Of a stretch of DNA of 5,748 bases, positions 1 to 5,748 are shown in pieces. Position 1 is the stretch's first letter. Every line of letters begins with the position of its first letter. Where the stretch lies: NCBI GenBank assembly GCA_016776705.1, contig JADHSW010000181.1, positions 1 through 5,748 of the forward strand, given 5' to 3'. Under the pieces are notes generated by a model that searched no databases, was not told the DNA's origin, and saw nothing but the letters and a program-made list of their open reading frames with translations. The DNA comes from Rhodospirillales bacterium (GTDB lineage Bacteria; Pseudomonadota; Alphaproteobacteria; Rhodospirillales; JABHCV01). The position numbers were made by a program, and so were the translations under genes.

Positions 1-930
1 GGTGACAAGGTCAAACTTTGAAACACCGTGATATTTATCCAGTGCATTTTCCGCCGGGGCGTATCCATGCCCCTTTTGGGTCACCACATGCAACAGAACC
101 GGGCCTTTTTCCTTCTCATCGCGCAGGTTCTTCAGGACCGGCAACAGGTGATCAAGATTATGACCGTCAATGGGCCCCACATAAAAGAAGCCCATTTCCT
201 CGAACAAGGTGCCGCCGGTGACCATGCCACGGGCATATTCTTCGGCCCGGCGCGCGGCTTCTTCCAGCGGGCGAGGGAATTTTTTCGACATTTCCTTGGC
301 GAAATGTCGCAGCGAACGATAGGACTTCGATGAAATCAGCCTTGATAAATAAGCGCTCATTGCGCCGACCGGGGGTGCAATGGACATGTCGTTATCGTTC
401 AGGATAACGATCAGGCGCGAGTCCATGGACCCGGCATTGTTCATTGCCTCATAGGCCATTCCCGCGCTCATGGAGCCGTCACCGATAACAGCGATCACAT
501 TGTTATCGCCGCCCTTGAAATCCCGGGCGACTGACATCCCCAATGCTGCTGAAATAGAGGTAGAACTGTGACCGGCCCCAAACGGGTCGTATTCGCTTTC
601 GCTGCGCTTTGTAAAGCCGGACAGACCGCCGCCCTGACGCAGGGAGAGCATTTTTTCGCGACGTCCGGTAAGAATTTTATGAGGATAACACTGGTGTCCG
701 ACATCCCAGATCAGGCGGTCTTCGGGGGTGTCGAAAACATGATGCAAGGCCACCGACAACTCTACAACACCCAGCGAAGCACCAAGATGGCCACCGGTGA
801 TGGAAACCACGCGCACGGTTTCCAGGCGCAACTCATCGGCAAGTTGTTTCAGTTTCTCACTCGAAAAGTCCCTGATATCTGCGGGTTTCGAGACTGTATC
901 CAGCAGTGGCGTATTGTGTTCTTTAGTCAC
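1..930 (-). CDS. dxs: 1-deoxy-D-xylulose-5-phosphate synthase, N-terminal 310 residues (cut by left edge)
   Basis: Cytoplasmic thiamine-diphosphate enzyme that condenses pyruvate with glyceraldehyde 3-phosphate to DXP, the entry step of the MEP isoprenoid pathway (DXP also feeds thiamine and pyridoxal synthesis). Visible: GGHLGASLG (46-54) with the His equivalent to E. coli His49; WDVGHQ (75-80); SEYDPFGAGHSSTSIS (112-127); the thiamine-diphosphate motif GDGSMSAGMAYEAMNNAG (150-167) closed by NDN (178-180); and the GPIDGH block before the edge. The visible part ends at YHGVSKFD plus three residues, about half of the roughly 640-residue family length; the pyrimidine-binding and C-terminal domains lie outside. 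The frame is open through the window edge. The start is GTG at 930-928: the reading frame has no ATG, GTG or TTG between it and the ispA stop, and homologues begin similarly. The ribosome site is weak (GGA, 6 bases upstream). It lies 10 bases after ispA, so co-transcription and coupling are likely. Confidence 0.97.
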   Translation of the reverse strand, partial: MTKEHNTPLLDTVSKPADIRDFSSEKLKQLADELRLETVRVVSITGGHLGASLGVVELSVALHHVFDTPEDRLIWDVGHQCYPHKILTGRREKMLSLRQGGGLSGFTKRSESEYDPFGAGHSSTSISAALGMSVARDFKGGDNNVIAVIGDGSMSAGMAYEAMNNAGSMDSRLIVILNDNDMSIAPPVGAMSAYLSRLISSKSYRSLRHFAKEMSKKFPRPLEEAARRAEEYARGMVTGGTLFEEMGFFYVGPIDGHNLDHLLPVLKNLRDEKEKGPVLLHVVTQKGHGYAPAENALDKYHGVSKFDLVT

Positions 931-940
931 GTCAAATCCA

Positions 941-1828
941 TCAGGCCTGCCGATTTATTACAAATTCGGCCATATTCTTAAGAGAGTCCCCTTTTTCGCC
1001 AAAAAGATCAAGGTGTTCGCATGCCTGGTCGACCAACAGTCTGGCCTGTTCGCGGGCACGTTTGACCCCAAGCAGTGAGACAAAAGTTGCTTTTCCGGCC
1101 TCTTCGTCCTTGCCCGTCTTTTTGCCGACGGTCTTCTCGTCGCCTTCAACATCCAGCAAATCATCGGCGATTTGAAAGGCCAGTCCCAGGTCATGTGCGT
1201 AGGCGTGCAAGGCGTGTCTCGCCCCATCCGTCGCCTTGCCAAGGATGGCGCCTGCTTCGCACGAAACGGCGATCAGCATGCCTGTTTTCATGCGTTGCAG
1301 GCGCGTGATCTCGGGCATGTTTAGATCGCCTTCTTCGGCAATCAGGTCCAGCATTTGGCCGCCAACCATACCTTCGGGTCCGGCAGCCCTGGCCAGCGCC
1401 AGAACCAGATCGGATCGCACATGGGGATCCGTATGGGTTTTGTCGTCGGCCAGCACCTCGAATGCTTTGGTCAATAAAGCATCCCCGGCCAGAATCGCCG
1501 TCGCTTCACCAAACTTGACATGACAGGTCGGCTGCCCACGCCGCAATTCATCATCATCCATGGCCGGTAAATCATCATGGACAAGGGAATAGCAATGCAC
1601 CATCTCGATGGCTGCGGCGACCCGCAGTGAACGTTTCTTGTCGACATTAAAAAGATCGGCTGCCGCCACAGTCAAAAACGGGCGTATTCGCTTGCCCCCG
1701 TCCAGCACCGAATAGCGCATGGCCTCAATCAACGGGGCTTCGGGATCATCATGCATTTCCAGCATGCGTTCCAGGGTAAGGTTGACGTCCTCGGCTGCTG
1801 CGCCAAGTGTTTTCAGGAAATCTGTCAC
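941..1828 (-). CDS. ispA: Farnesyl diphosphate synthase (short-chain trans-polyprenyl synthase)
   Basis: Cytoplasmic prenyltransferase that adds isopentenyl diphosphate to DMAPP and then GPP, giving farnesyl diphosphate. The protein is 295 residues, close to the family's usual 295-300. Motifs in order: GGKRIRP (44-50), first Asp-rich motif DDLPAMDDDELRRG (85-98), GGQMLDL (156-162), KTG (181-183), FQIADDLLD with the second Asp-rich motif (218-226), and GKD (239-241). The two-residue insertion in the first Asp-rich motif is typical of bacterial enzymes, and Tyr80, five residues before it, suggests C15 rather than C20 product; a geranylgeranyl synthase remains possible but less likely. I chose GTG at 1828-1826, five bases after the xseB stop. 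An in-frame TTG at 1837-1835 overlapping that stop (TTGA) would add three residues and is a real alternative. The open frame extends upstream to 1930, but that stretch lies inside xseB and encodes nothing family-like. The dxs start follows by 10 bases. Confidence 0.95.
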   Translation of the reverse strand: MTDFLKTLGAAAEDVNLTLERMLEMHDDPEAPLIEAMRYSVLDGGKRIRPFLTVAAADLFNVDKKRSLRVAAAIEMVHCYSLVHDDLPAMDDDELRRGQPTCHVKFGEATAILAGDALLTKAFEVLADDKTHTDPHVRSDLVLALARAAGPEGMVGGQMLDLIAEEGDLNMPEITRLQRMKTGMLIAVSCEAGAILGKATDGARHALHAYAHDLGLAFQIADDLLDVEGDEKTVGKKTGKDEEAGKATFVSLLGVKRAREQARLLVDQACEHLDLFGEKGDSLKNMAEFVINRQA

Positions 1829-1833
1829 GTTGA

Positions 1834-2085
1834 TCAATCCAGGTCCGCAGGTTCCAGTCCCGGTGCGCCATTCGCGCCCAGAACGACTTTTTCGACCCGT
1901 TGCTGGGCTTCCTTTAATTTTCCCTCGCAATGAAGCTTCAGATGCGCCCCACGCTCGTAGGCCTTGATTGACGCATCCAGCTCACCCGAGCCTTCTTCCA
2001 GTTCGCGGACAATGTCCTCAAGTTGCTCGAGGGCGTCCTCGAAGCTCAGCTTCGCGATATCTGCAGGAATATTGTTTTTTGCCAT
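1834..2085 (-). CDS. xseB: Exodeoxyribonuclease VII small subunit
   Basis: Small subunit of exonuclease VII, a cytoplasmic single-strand-specific nuclease; several XseB copies bind each catalytic XseA and are needed for stable activity. The protein is 83 residues (E. coli about 80). It matches the family signature: LSFEDALEQLEDIVRELEEG near the N-terminus (about residues 13-32), then LDASIKAYERG (36-46) and a charged second helix through about residue 70, consistent with the known two-helix fold. The C-terminal tail, rich in Gly, Pro and Asp, is probably unstructured. ATG at 2085 has a good Shine-Dalgarno sequence (2094-2099, 8-base spacer). The stop overlaps a possible TTG start of ispA. xseA is not in the window, as is common, since the two subunit genes are usually unlinked. 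Linkage of xseB to ispA and dxs is widespread in proteobacteria. Confidence 0.96.
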   Translation of the reverse strand: MAKNNIPADIAKLSFEDALEQLEDIVRELEEGSGELDASIKAYERGAHLKLHCEGKLKEAQQRVEKVVLGANGAPGLEPADLD

Positions 2086-2093
2086 GTTTATTA

Positions 2094-2099
2094 CCCTTT
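2094..2099 (-). promoter_or_regulatory. Ribosome binding site of xseB
   Basis: On the minus strand this reads AAAGGG, 8 bases before the xseB ATG. It is the clearest Shine-Dalgarno sequence in the four-gene minus-strand cluster and confirms the xseB start. The later genes ispA and dxs have only a weak GGA upstream, which suggests they rely partly on translation arriving from the preceding gene. Confidence 0.7.
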
Positions 2100-2127
2100 T
2101 AGCGGGGCCAATCTAGAGAGGTTGGGA

Positions 2128-3063
2128 CTACTCGGCAACCGCCAATAATTCTGCTACATGCACGGCCACGCAGGCGGCCAGCGAATCAAGGTCATATCCG
2201 CCCTCAAGCACGGAGACCACCCGGTTCTCGCAACAATCGGCGGCGACGGCCAGCAATTGCTTCGTTACCCATACGAAATCATCGTCGTGCAATTCCAGTT
2301 GAGCCAGAGGATCGTTTACATGGGCATCAAAACCGGCGGAAATCAGCAGCAGTTCGGGCTTCCACTCCCTGAGCGCCGGGAGGATTTGGTCCTCGTACGC
2401 CTTGCGAAAAACCGCTGAACCGGTGCCCGGCGCCAACTCCACATTCAGGATATTGTTGTTTTGCCCCCGCTCTGAGCTTGGTCCCGTTCCCGGATAGGCG
2501 GGCGACTGGTGGGACGACAGATAAAGAAAATTCTTGAAAGGCAGGAACGCCGATTGGGTGCCATTGCCATGATGAACATCAAAATCAACAACCGCGACAC
2601 GATCAATCCCGTAAACCGCTTTTGCCTGCATGGCCCCGATGGCGACATTATTGAACAGGCAAAAGCCCATACCGCGACCGGGTTCAGCGTGATGGCCGGG
2701 GGGACGCAAGGCGCAAAATGCATTGGTCGCCCCGCCACCCAGGACAGCGTCGACAGCCGCGCAGGCCCCGCCAGCGGCGCGCAGGGCAGCCTCGCCACTT
2801 TTTGGTGACAGGACAGTGTCAGGATCGATATGCTCGCGACCACTTTCAGGGATGGAATCGAAAATTCCTTGAACATACTGCGGCGTGTGAACACGCTCGA
2901 TCTGCTCAAGACTCCCCTTGGGCGCATCTATTCTTACAAGATCCTGGAACCCGTCACCCTCAATCGCCCCCATAACGGCGCGCAGACGATCCGGGCGTTC
3001 GGGATGGTGGGGTCCCGTGTCGTGTTCAAGACACACGGGATGGGAATAAAACTGGGTGCTCAT
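2128..3063 (-). CDS. Histone deacetylase / acetylpolyamine amidohydrolase family protein
   Basis: Zinc-dependent deacetylase-fold enzyme of 311 residues, normal length for bacterial single-domain members, with no signal peptide and so probably cytoplasmic. The family hydrolyses acetyl-amide bonds in acetyl-lysine, acetylpolyamines or related small molecules; the substrate here is unknown. Visible: N-terminal HDTGPHHPERPDRL (14-27); RPPGHHAEPGRGMGFCLFNN (120-139) with the catalytic His pair 124-125; DFDVHHGNGTQ (160-170) giving zinc ligands Asp162 and His164; SAGFDAHVNDPL (242-253) with the third ligand Asp251; and LEGGYDL (286-292) with transition-state Tyr290. All catalytic residues are present, so it should be active. 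It resembles the class II/HDAH-like branch. The start at 3063 is the only sensible one, as an in-frame TAG lies two codons upstream; its AGGG is only one base from the ATG, an unusually short spacing. It heads the likely operon with xseB (42-base gap), ispA and dxs and diverges from the efflux genes. Confidence 0.94.
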   Translation of the reverse strand: MSTQFYSHPVCLEHDTGPHHPERPDRLRAVMGAIEGDGFQDLVRIDAPKGSLEQIERVHTPQYVQGIFDSIPESGREHIDPDTVLSPKSGEAALRAAGGACAAVDAVLGGGATNAFCALRPPGHHAEPGRGMGFCLFNNVAIGAMQAKAVYGIDRVAVVDFDVHHGNGTQSAFLPFKNFLYLSSHQSPAYPGTGPSSERGQNNNILNVELAPGTGSAVFRKAYEDQILPALREWKPELLLISAGFDAHVNDPLAQLELHDDDFVWVTKQLLAVAADCCENRVVSVLEGGYDLDSLAACVAVHVAELLAVAE

Positions 3064-3077
3064 GCCCTATTGTGTCG

Positions 3078-3089
3078 GAAACCAATATG
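3078..3089 (+). repeat. Direct repeat copy 1 (GAAACCAATATG)
   Basis: First copy of a 12-base direct repeat that matches copy 2 at 11 of 12 positions. The two copies start 41 bases apart, close to four turns of the helix, so a dimeric or cooperative regulator would meet both on the same face. This copy lies just upstream of the deacetylase gene. Its role as an operator is an inference. Confidence 0.45.
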
Positions 3090-3116
3090 CCTCACAAGTC
3101 ATTGAACGCGAAAGGC

Positions 3117-3144
3117 TTGAAACCAATGTGTAATAGGATAAAAC
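3117..3144 (+). promoter_or_regulatory. Possible sigma-70-type promoter for the efflux genes
   Basis: TTGAAA at 3117-3122 (5 of 6 to the -35 consensus) is followed after 16 bases by TAAAAC at 3139-3144 (4 of 6 to the -10 consensus). This would start transcription near 3151 and leave a leader of roughly 58 bases before the adaptor start. The match is modest, and another -10-like hexamer, TATAAC (3162-3167), has no good partner upstream, so the assignment is tentative. Confidence 0.3.
3119..3130 (+). repeat. Direct repeat copy 2 (GAAACCAATGTG)
   Basis: Second copy of the 12-base repeat, differing from copy 1 at one base. It overlaps the possible -35 element of the efflux promoter (3117-3122), a place where a bound protein would block or modify polymerase binding. 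A shorter third match, ACCAAT, lies 30 bases further on at 3152-3157. Operator function is inferred from position only. Confidence 0.45.
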
Positions 3145-3195
3145 TGTCGCCACCAATAACCTATAACTGCATACGTCATTTTTTGTTTTGCTGCC

Positions 3196-3201
3196 GAAAG
3201 G
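3196..3201 (+). promoter_or_regulatory. Ribosome binding site that sets the TTG start of the adaptor gene
   Basis: GAAAGG lies 7 bases before TTG at 3209-3211. This decides the start: the earlier in-frame TTG at 3188 has no comparable site upstream, and translation from 3209 gives a compact N-terminus followed directly by a normal signal peptide. Confidence 0.65.
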
Positions 3202-3208
3202 TTCAACG

Positions 3209-4321
3209 TTGATTCATTTGAAGATTACACAGATTATTTCTGTTGGCGCGCTGGCCTTGATGCTGTCGACGCCCGTCTCATTTGCCCAGGATACAACACC
3301 GGTTGGCGTTAATCAGGTCAGGATTGAACCGCTTAAACAAACCGTGCCCGTAATCGGACGCCTTATCGCCGCCCAGGCAGGCGTCATCGCGTCACGCACA
3401 TCGGGTCCCGTTGGCGAAATGAAAGTTCAGGTCGGCGACCGGATCAACAAGGACGACATTATCGCCATTCTTGTGGACGATACCCTGCATTGGAAGGTTG
3501 AACTGGCCAAGGCCGAAACAAGCCAGGCGAAATCCGCCATAGCAAGGGCAAAGGCTTCACTTGACCTGCGCTCGCAGGAATTGGAACGCCTGGAACAGTT
3601 GAAAAAATCGGCCGCTTTTTCGCAAGCCAGACTTGAAGACAAAAAGCTTGAAGTGGCCAGTGCAGGCAGCGCCATGGCGGAGGCCCAGGCAGCCTTGATC
3701 CGCAGCCATGCCAGCCTGAAGCTTGCCCAAATCAATCTTTATAACGCCAAGATCAGGGCTCCGTTCGGCGGCGTCGTCTCCAAACGCCACACGGATGTTG
3801 GCGCCTACGTCAATGTAGGCAGCCCGGTTGTCGATATGATTGACGATCAAAATCTGGAAATCGAAGCCAGCGTGCCTTCCAAACGCATCGAAGGATTAAA
3901 CCCTGGAACCGTCATCACCTTCCACCTGGAAACCGAAAACAGTACAGACCAGACCGCCTTGCCTGCAACCGTCAGGGCCGTGGTGCCAAACGAGGACCCG
4001 CTGACCCGCACCCGCACCGTGCGTTTCAATACCAATTTCAGTGTCGCCCGGCGCAATCTGGCGACCAACCAAAGCGTCATCCTTGCCCTGCCCGCAGGGG
4101 AAGCAACAGAGGTTGTTACCGTCCACAAGGATGCTGTCATCAACCGCAAAGGCAAGAACATCGTCTTTATTATCGAAGATGGCACGGCCAACGTTCGCCC
4201 TGTGAAACTGGGTCAGGGCGTCGGCGTTCGCTTTGTTGTTATGGATGGCCTTAAAGCAGGTGATACGGTTGTCGTTCGCGGCAATGAACGTCTTCGTCCG
4301 GGACAGAAAGTAAGCCATTAA
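3209..4321 (+). CDS. RND efflux periplasmic adaptor (HlyD/AcrA-type membrane fusion protein)
   Basis: Periplasmic adaptor linking an inner-membrane RND transporter to an outer-membrane channel. It starts at TTG 3209 (see ribosome site 3196-3201) and has 370 residues, normal for the family. Residues 1-26 form a signal peptide (Lys5, hydrophobic core 9-19, cleavage after SFA at 26); there is no lipobox Cys, so unlike AcrA it is not expected to be a lipoprotein. Next come a first lipoyl half with VQVGDRI (73-79), an alpha-helical hairpin at about 95-175, a second lipoyl half with the hallmark IRAPFGGVVSKR (182-193) and VGAYV (197-201), then beta-barrel and membrane-proximal domains ending in GDTVVVRGNERLRPGQKV. 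Arg127, Leu131 and Ser138 fit the R-x3-L-x6-S hairpin-tip motif of adaptors that dock TolC-type channels. The TAA stop abuts the transporter ATG, so the two are translated from one message. Substrate is unknown. Confidence 0.93.
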   Translation: MIHLKITQIISVGALALMLSTPVSFAQDTTPVGVNQVRIEPLKQTVPVIGRLIAAQAGVIASRTSGPVGEMKVQVGDRINKDDIIAILVDDTLHWKVELAKAETSQAKSAIARAKASLDLRSQELERLEQLKKSAAFSQARLEDKKLEVASAGSAMAEAQAALIRSHASLKLAQINLYNAKIRAPFGGVVSKRHTDVGAYVNVGSPVVDMIDDQNLEIEASVPSKRIEGLNPGTVITFHLETENSTDQTALPATVRAVVPNEDPLTRTRTVRFNTNFSVARRNLATNQSVILALPAGEATEVVTVHKDAVINRKGKNIVFIIEDGTANVRPVKLGQGVGVRFVVMDGLKAGDTVVVRGNERLRPGQKVSH

Positions 4322-5748
4322 ATGAACCTGATCAAACTTTCCATCGAGCGTCCCATCGCCGTTATGGCGGCGGTGCTGATGATCATTATGTTCGGACTGG
4401 TGGCACTGAATACCATCCCCATTCAACTGACGCCCGATGTACGAAAACCCCTGATCAGTGTGCGCACCAACTGGATCGGCGCGGCCCCGGCTGAAATTGA
4501 GCGCGAAATCATCAACCGGCAGGAAGAAGTGCTGCGTGGTCTGGAAGGCCTGGACGAAATGTCGAGTCGCTCACTCGATGGCAGCGGGTCGATCAGCCTG
4601 GAATTCTCTGTCTCTCAGGATATGGACAAGGCCCTGTTGCTGGTAGCCAATCGCCTGGACCGTGTCGGCGATTACCCGGCCGAAGCCGATCAACCAACGC
4701 TTGACACCGCAGGTAGCGAAGACAGGCCCATCGCCTGGTTCACCTTGACCCGCACTGAAGGTAACGAGCGCGATATCCATACCTACGGCGATTTCATTGA
4801 AGACGTCATCCAGGACCGCCTGGAACGGGTTCCCGGCGTCGCCCTGGTTAACGTTTATGGTGGCAATAAACGACAGATGGAAGTCGTTGTCGATCCCGCC
4901 AAGATGGCCCGTTACGGCTTGACCGTTCCCATGGTCGTGGGCGCTTTATCATCCGCCAATTCATCCGTATCAGCTGGTGACATCGAAGAAGGAAAACGCC
5001 GATACGTGGTTCGCACGGAAGGCGAGTTGACATCTGTCACACAGGTCGAGTCCGTCGTTATCAGAAGCATCGTCGACGCCCAGTCGGGCAATGTGGCGCG
5101 CGTTACCGTTGGTGACATCGCAAGGGTCGGGTTCGGCTACAAGAAATCATCGGCGACAATCCGCCGCGAGGGCCGCCCCGCCATCGCCATGAACACGGTG
5201 CGCGAAACCGGTGCCAACGTCATTGACACAATGAACGGCATCCGCGCTGCCGTAAAAGAGCTGAACGAACTAAACCTGCCCGGTGAAAAACTTGTGCTGG
5301 ATCAGGTCTATGACGAAACTATCTACATCAATTCCGCCATCGAACTGGTGCAACAAAATATCTATATCGGCGGCAGCCTTGCCGCACTGGTCTTGTTCCT
5401 GTTCCTTCGTTCCGGGTCGGCAACGCTTATAGTATCGCTCGCGATTCCTGTATCCGTGGTCGGCTCCTTCGTCGCCATGGCCGCCATGGGGCGGTCAATC
5501 AACGTAATTTCGCTGGCCGGCATCGCCTTCGCCGTCGGCATGGTTGTCGATGCGGCCATTGTGGTGCTGGAAAACATTTACCGGCTAAGACAAGAGGGCA
5601 AGCCAGTCGCTGTCGCCGCCTATTTGGGGGCACAACAGGTTTGGGGGGCGGTACTGGTATCGGCGCTGACCACGGTGCTGGTGTTTACCCCGATTCTGAT
5701 TATGGAGCTGGAAATCGGTCAGCTTTTCCGGGATATCGCCGTTGCTAT
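4322..5748 (+). CDS. RND-family inner-membrane efflux transporter, N-terminal 475 residues (cut by right edge)
   Basis: Proton-driven transporter of the RND (AcrB/CusA-like) superfamily, pumping substrate from the periplasm or membrane through the adaptor to an outer-membrane channel. Full members have about 1,030-1,050 residues, so slightly under half is visible. Seen: N-terminal IERPIAVMAAV and TM1 (about 12-31); the IPIQLTPDV element (33-41); a periplasmic porter/docking region (about 35-340) including ERVPGVALVNVYGG; TM2 (343-362), TM3 (367-388), TM4 (393-415) and TM5 (440-461); and GQLFRDIAVA (466-475) at the edge. The TM4 relay reads GMVVDAAIVVLEN: Asp410 is present, but the second Asp of AcrB-type pumps is Ala411. 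A single Asp followed by Ala or Gly is known in heavy-metal RND pumps such as CusA, yet the rest of this block looks drug-pump-like, so substrate class is open. ATG immediately follows the adaptor TAA (TAAATG) with only a weak Shine-Dalgarno sequence, pointing to translational coupling. Confidence 0.95.
   Translation, partial: MNLIKLSIERPIAVMAAVLMIIMFGLVALNTIPIQLTPDVRKPLISVRTNWIGAAPAEIEREIINRQEEVLRGLEGLDEMSSRSLDGSGSISLEFSVSQDMDKALLLVANRLDRVGDYPAEADQPTLDTAGSEDRPIAWFTLTRTEGNERDIHTYGDFIEDVIQDRLERVPGVALVNVYGGNKRQMEVVVDPAKMARYGLTVPMVVGALSSANSSVSAGDIEEGKRRYVVRTEGELTSVTQVESVVIRSIVDAQSGNVARVTVGDIARVGFGYKKSSATIRREGRPAIAMNTVRETGANVIDTMNGIRAAVKELNELNLPGEKLVLDQVYDETIYINSAIELVQQNIYIGGSLAALVLFLFLRSGSATLIVSLAIPVSVVGSFVAMAAMGRSINVISLAGIAFAVGMVVDAAIVVLENIYRLRQEGKPVAVAAYLGAQQVWGAVLVSALTTVLVFTPILIMELEIGQLFRDIAVA

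Larger units (their letters stand above)
3064..3208. promoter_or_regulatory. Divergent intergenic control region
   Basis: This 145-base region separates the deacetylase-xseB-ispA-dxs operon from the efflux adaptor-transporter pair, so it must hold the 5' control signals of both unless their promoters lie inside genes. It is visibly richer in A and T than the flanking genes. It contains three ACCAAT cores (3081-3086, 3122-3127, 3152-3157), a possible plus-strand promoter (3117-3144) and the adaptor ribosome site (3196-3201). I could not find a convincing minus-strand promoter, and no regulator gene is adjacent within the window. Confidence 0.6.

Noticed and set aside
568..981. Plus-strand open frame of 137 codons
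   Set aside because: It lies antisense to dxs, whose frame is continuous and carries all family motifs; the plus-strand translation shows no recognisable domain.
1829..1930. N-terminal extension of ispA to an ATG at 1930
   Set aside because: It would overlap xseB by about 100 bases, and its basic, Gly/Arg-rich translation is unlike any polyprenyl synthase N-terminus. From GTG 1828 the protein has normal length.
2086..2127. Possible terminator or promoter between the deacetylase gene and xseB
   Set aside because: The 42-base gap has no convincing stem-loop with a T run and no clear promoter pair; only the xseB ribosome site stands out.
2445..2927. Minus-strand open frame of 160 codons
   Set aside because: It is an out-of-frame shadow of the deacetylase gene, which has complete catalytic motifs in its own frame.
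3896..4426. Minus-strand open frame of 176 codons spanning the adaptor-transporter junction
   Set aside because: It is antisense to two well-supported genes, is rich in His, Asn and Gln without a domain, and has no separate ribosome site that I can see.
1..5748. CRISPR array, tRNA or rRNA gene, insertion sequence, prophage or defence system
   Set aside because: I saw no regularly spaced repeats, no structural RNA signatures, no transposase or integrase and no terminal inverted repeats. Almost all bases belong to six recognised genes of uniform character.

Overview
This window looks like a chromosomal segment of an alphaproteobacterium. Moderate GC content, the protein sequences and the gene order (histone-deacetylase-family gene, xseB, ispA, dxs) remind me of Rhodospirillales-type genomes. 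The class is a fairly safe inference from general knowledge; the order is tentative, because no rRNA or search result is available.

Layout. Positions 1-3063 hold four genes on the minus strand, read right to left: a histone deacetylase/acetylpolyamine amidohydrolase family enzyme (3063-2128), xseB (2085-1834), ispA (1828-941) and the first 310 codons of dxs (930 to the left edge). Gaps are 42, 5 and 10 bases and I see no terminator between genes, so they look like one operon continuing past the left edge. Positions 3064-3208 are a divergent control region with three copies of an ACCAAT core, two of them inside an 11/12-base direct repeat. Positions 3209-5748 hold two plus-strand genes: a periplasmic adaptor of a tripartite RND efflux pump and, beginning on the base after its stop codon, the inner-membrane RND transporter, cut by the right edge after 475 codons.

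How the genes work together. Dxs makes DXP, the first committed metabolite of the MEP isoprenoid pathway. IspA condenses the resulting C5 units to farnesyl diphosphate, which feeds undecaprenyl phosphate, quinones and hopanoids. XseB is the small subunit of exonuclease VII; its large subunit XseA is not here. The deacetylase-family protein keeps its full catalytic set, but its substrate cannot be read from sequence. The divergent pair forms two of the three parts of an efflux pump; the outer-membrane channel is not in the window.

The window is mostly ordinary housekeeping and transport DNA. I found no mobile element, CRISPR array, RNA gene or clearly new system. The points most worth a second look are the single-Asp proton-relay motif in the RND protein, the spaced repeats in the divergent region, the deacetylase gene heading an isoprenoid operon, and the use of non-ATG starts.
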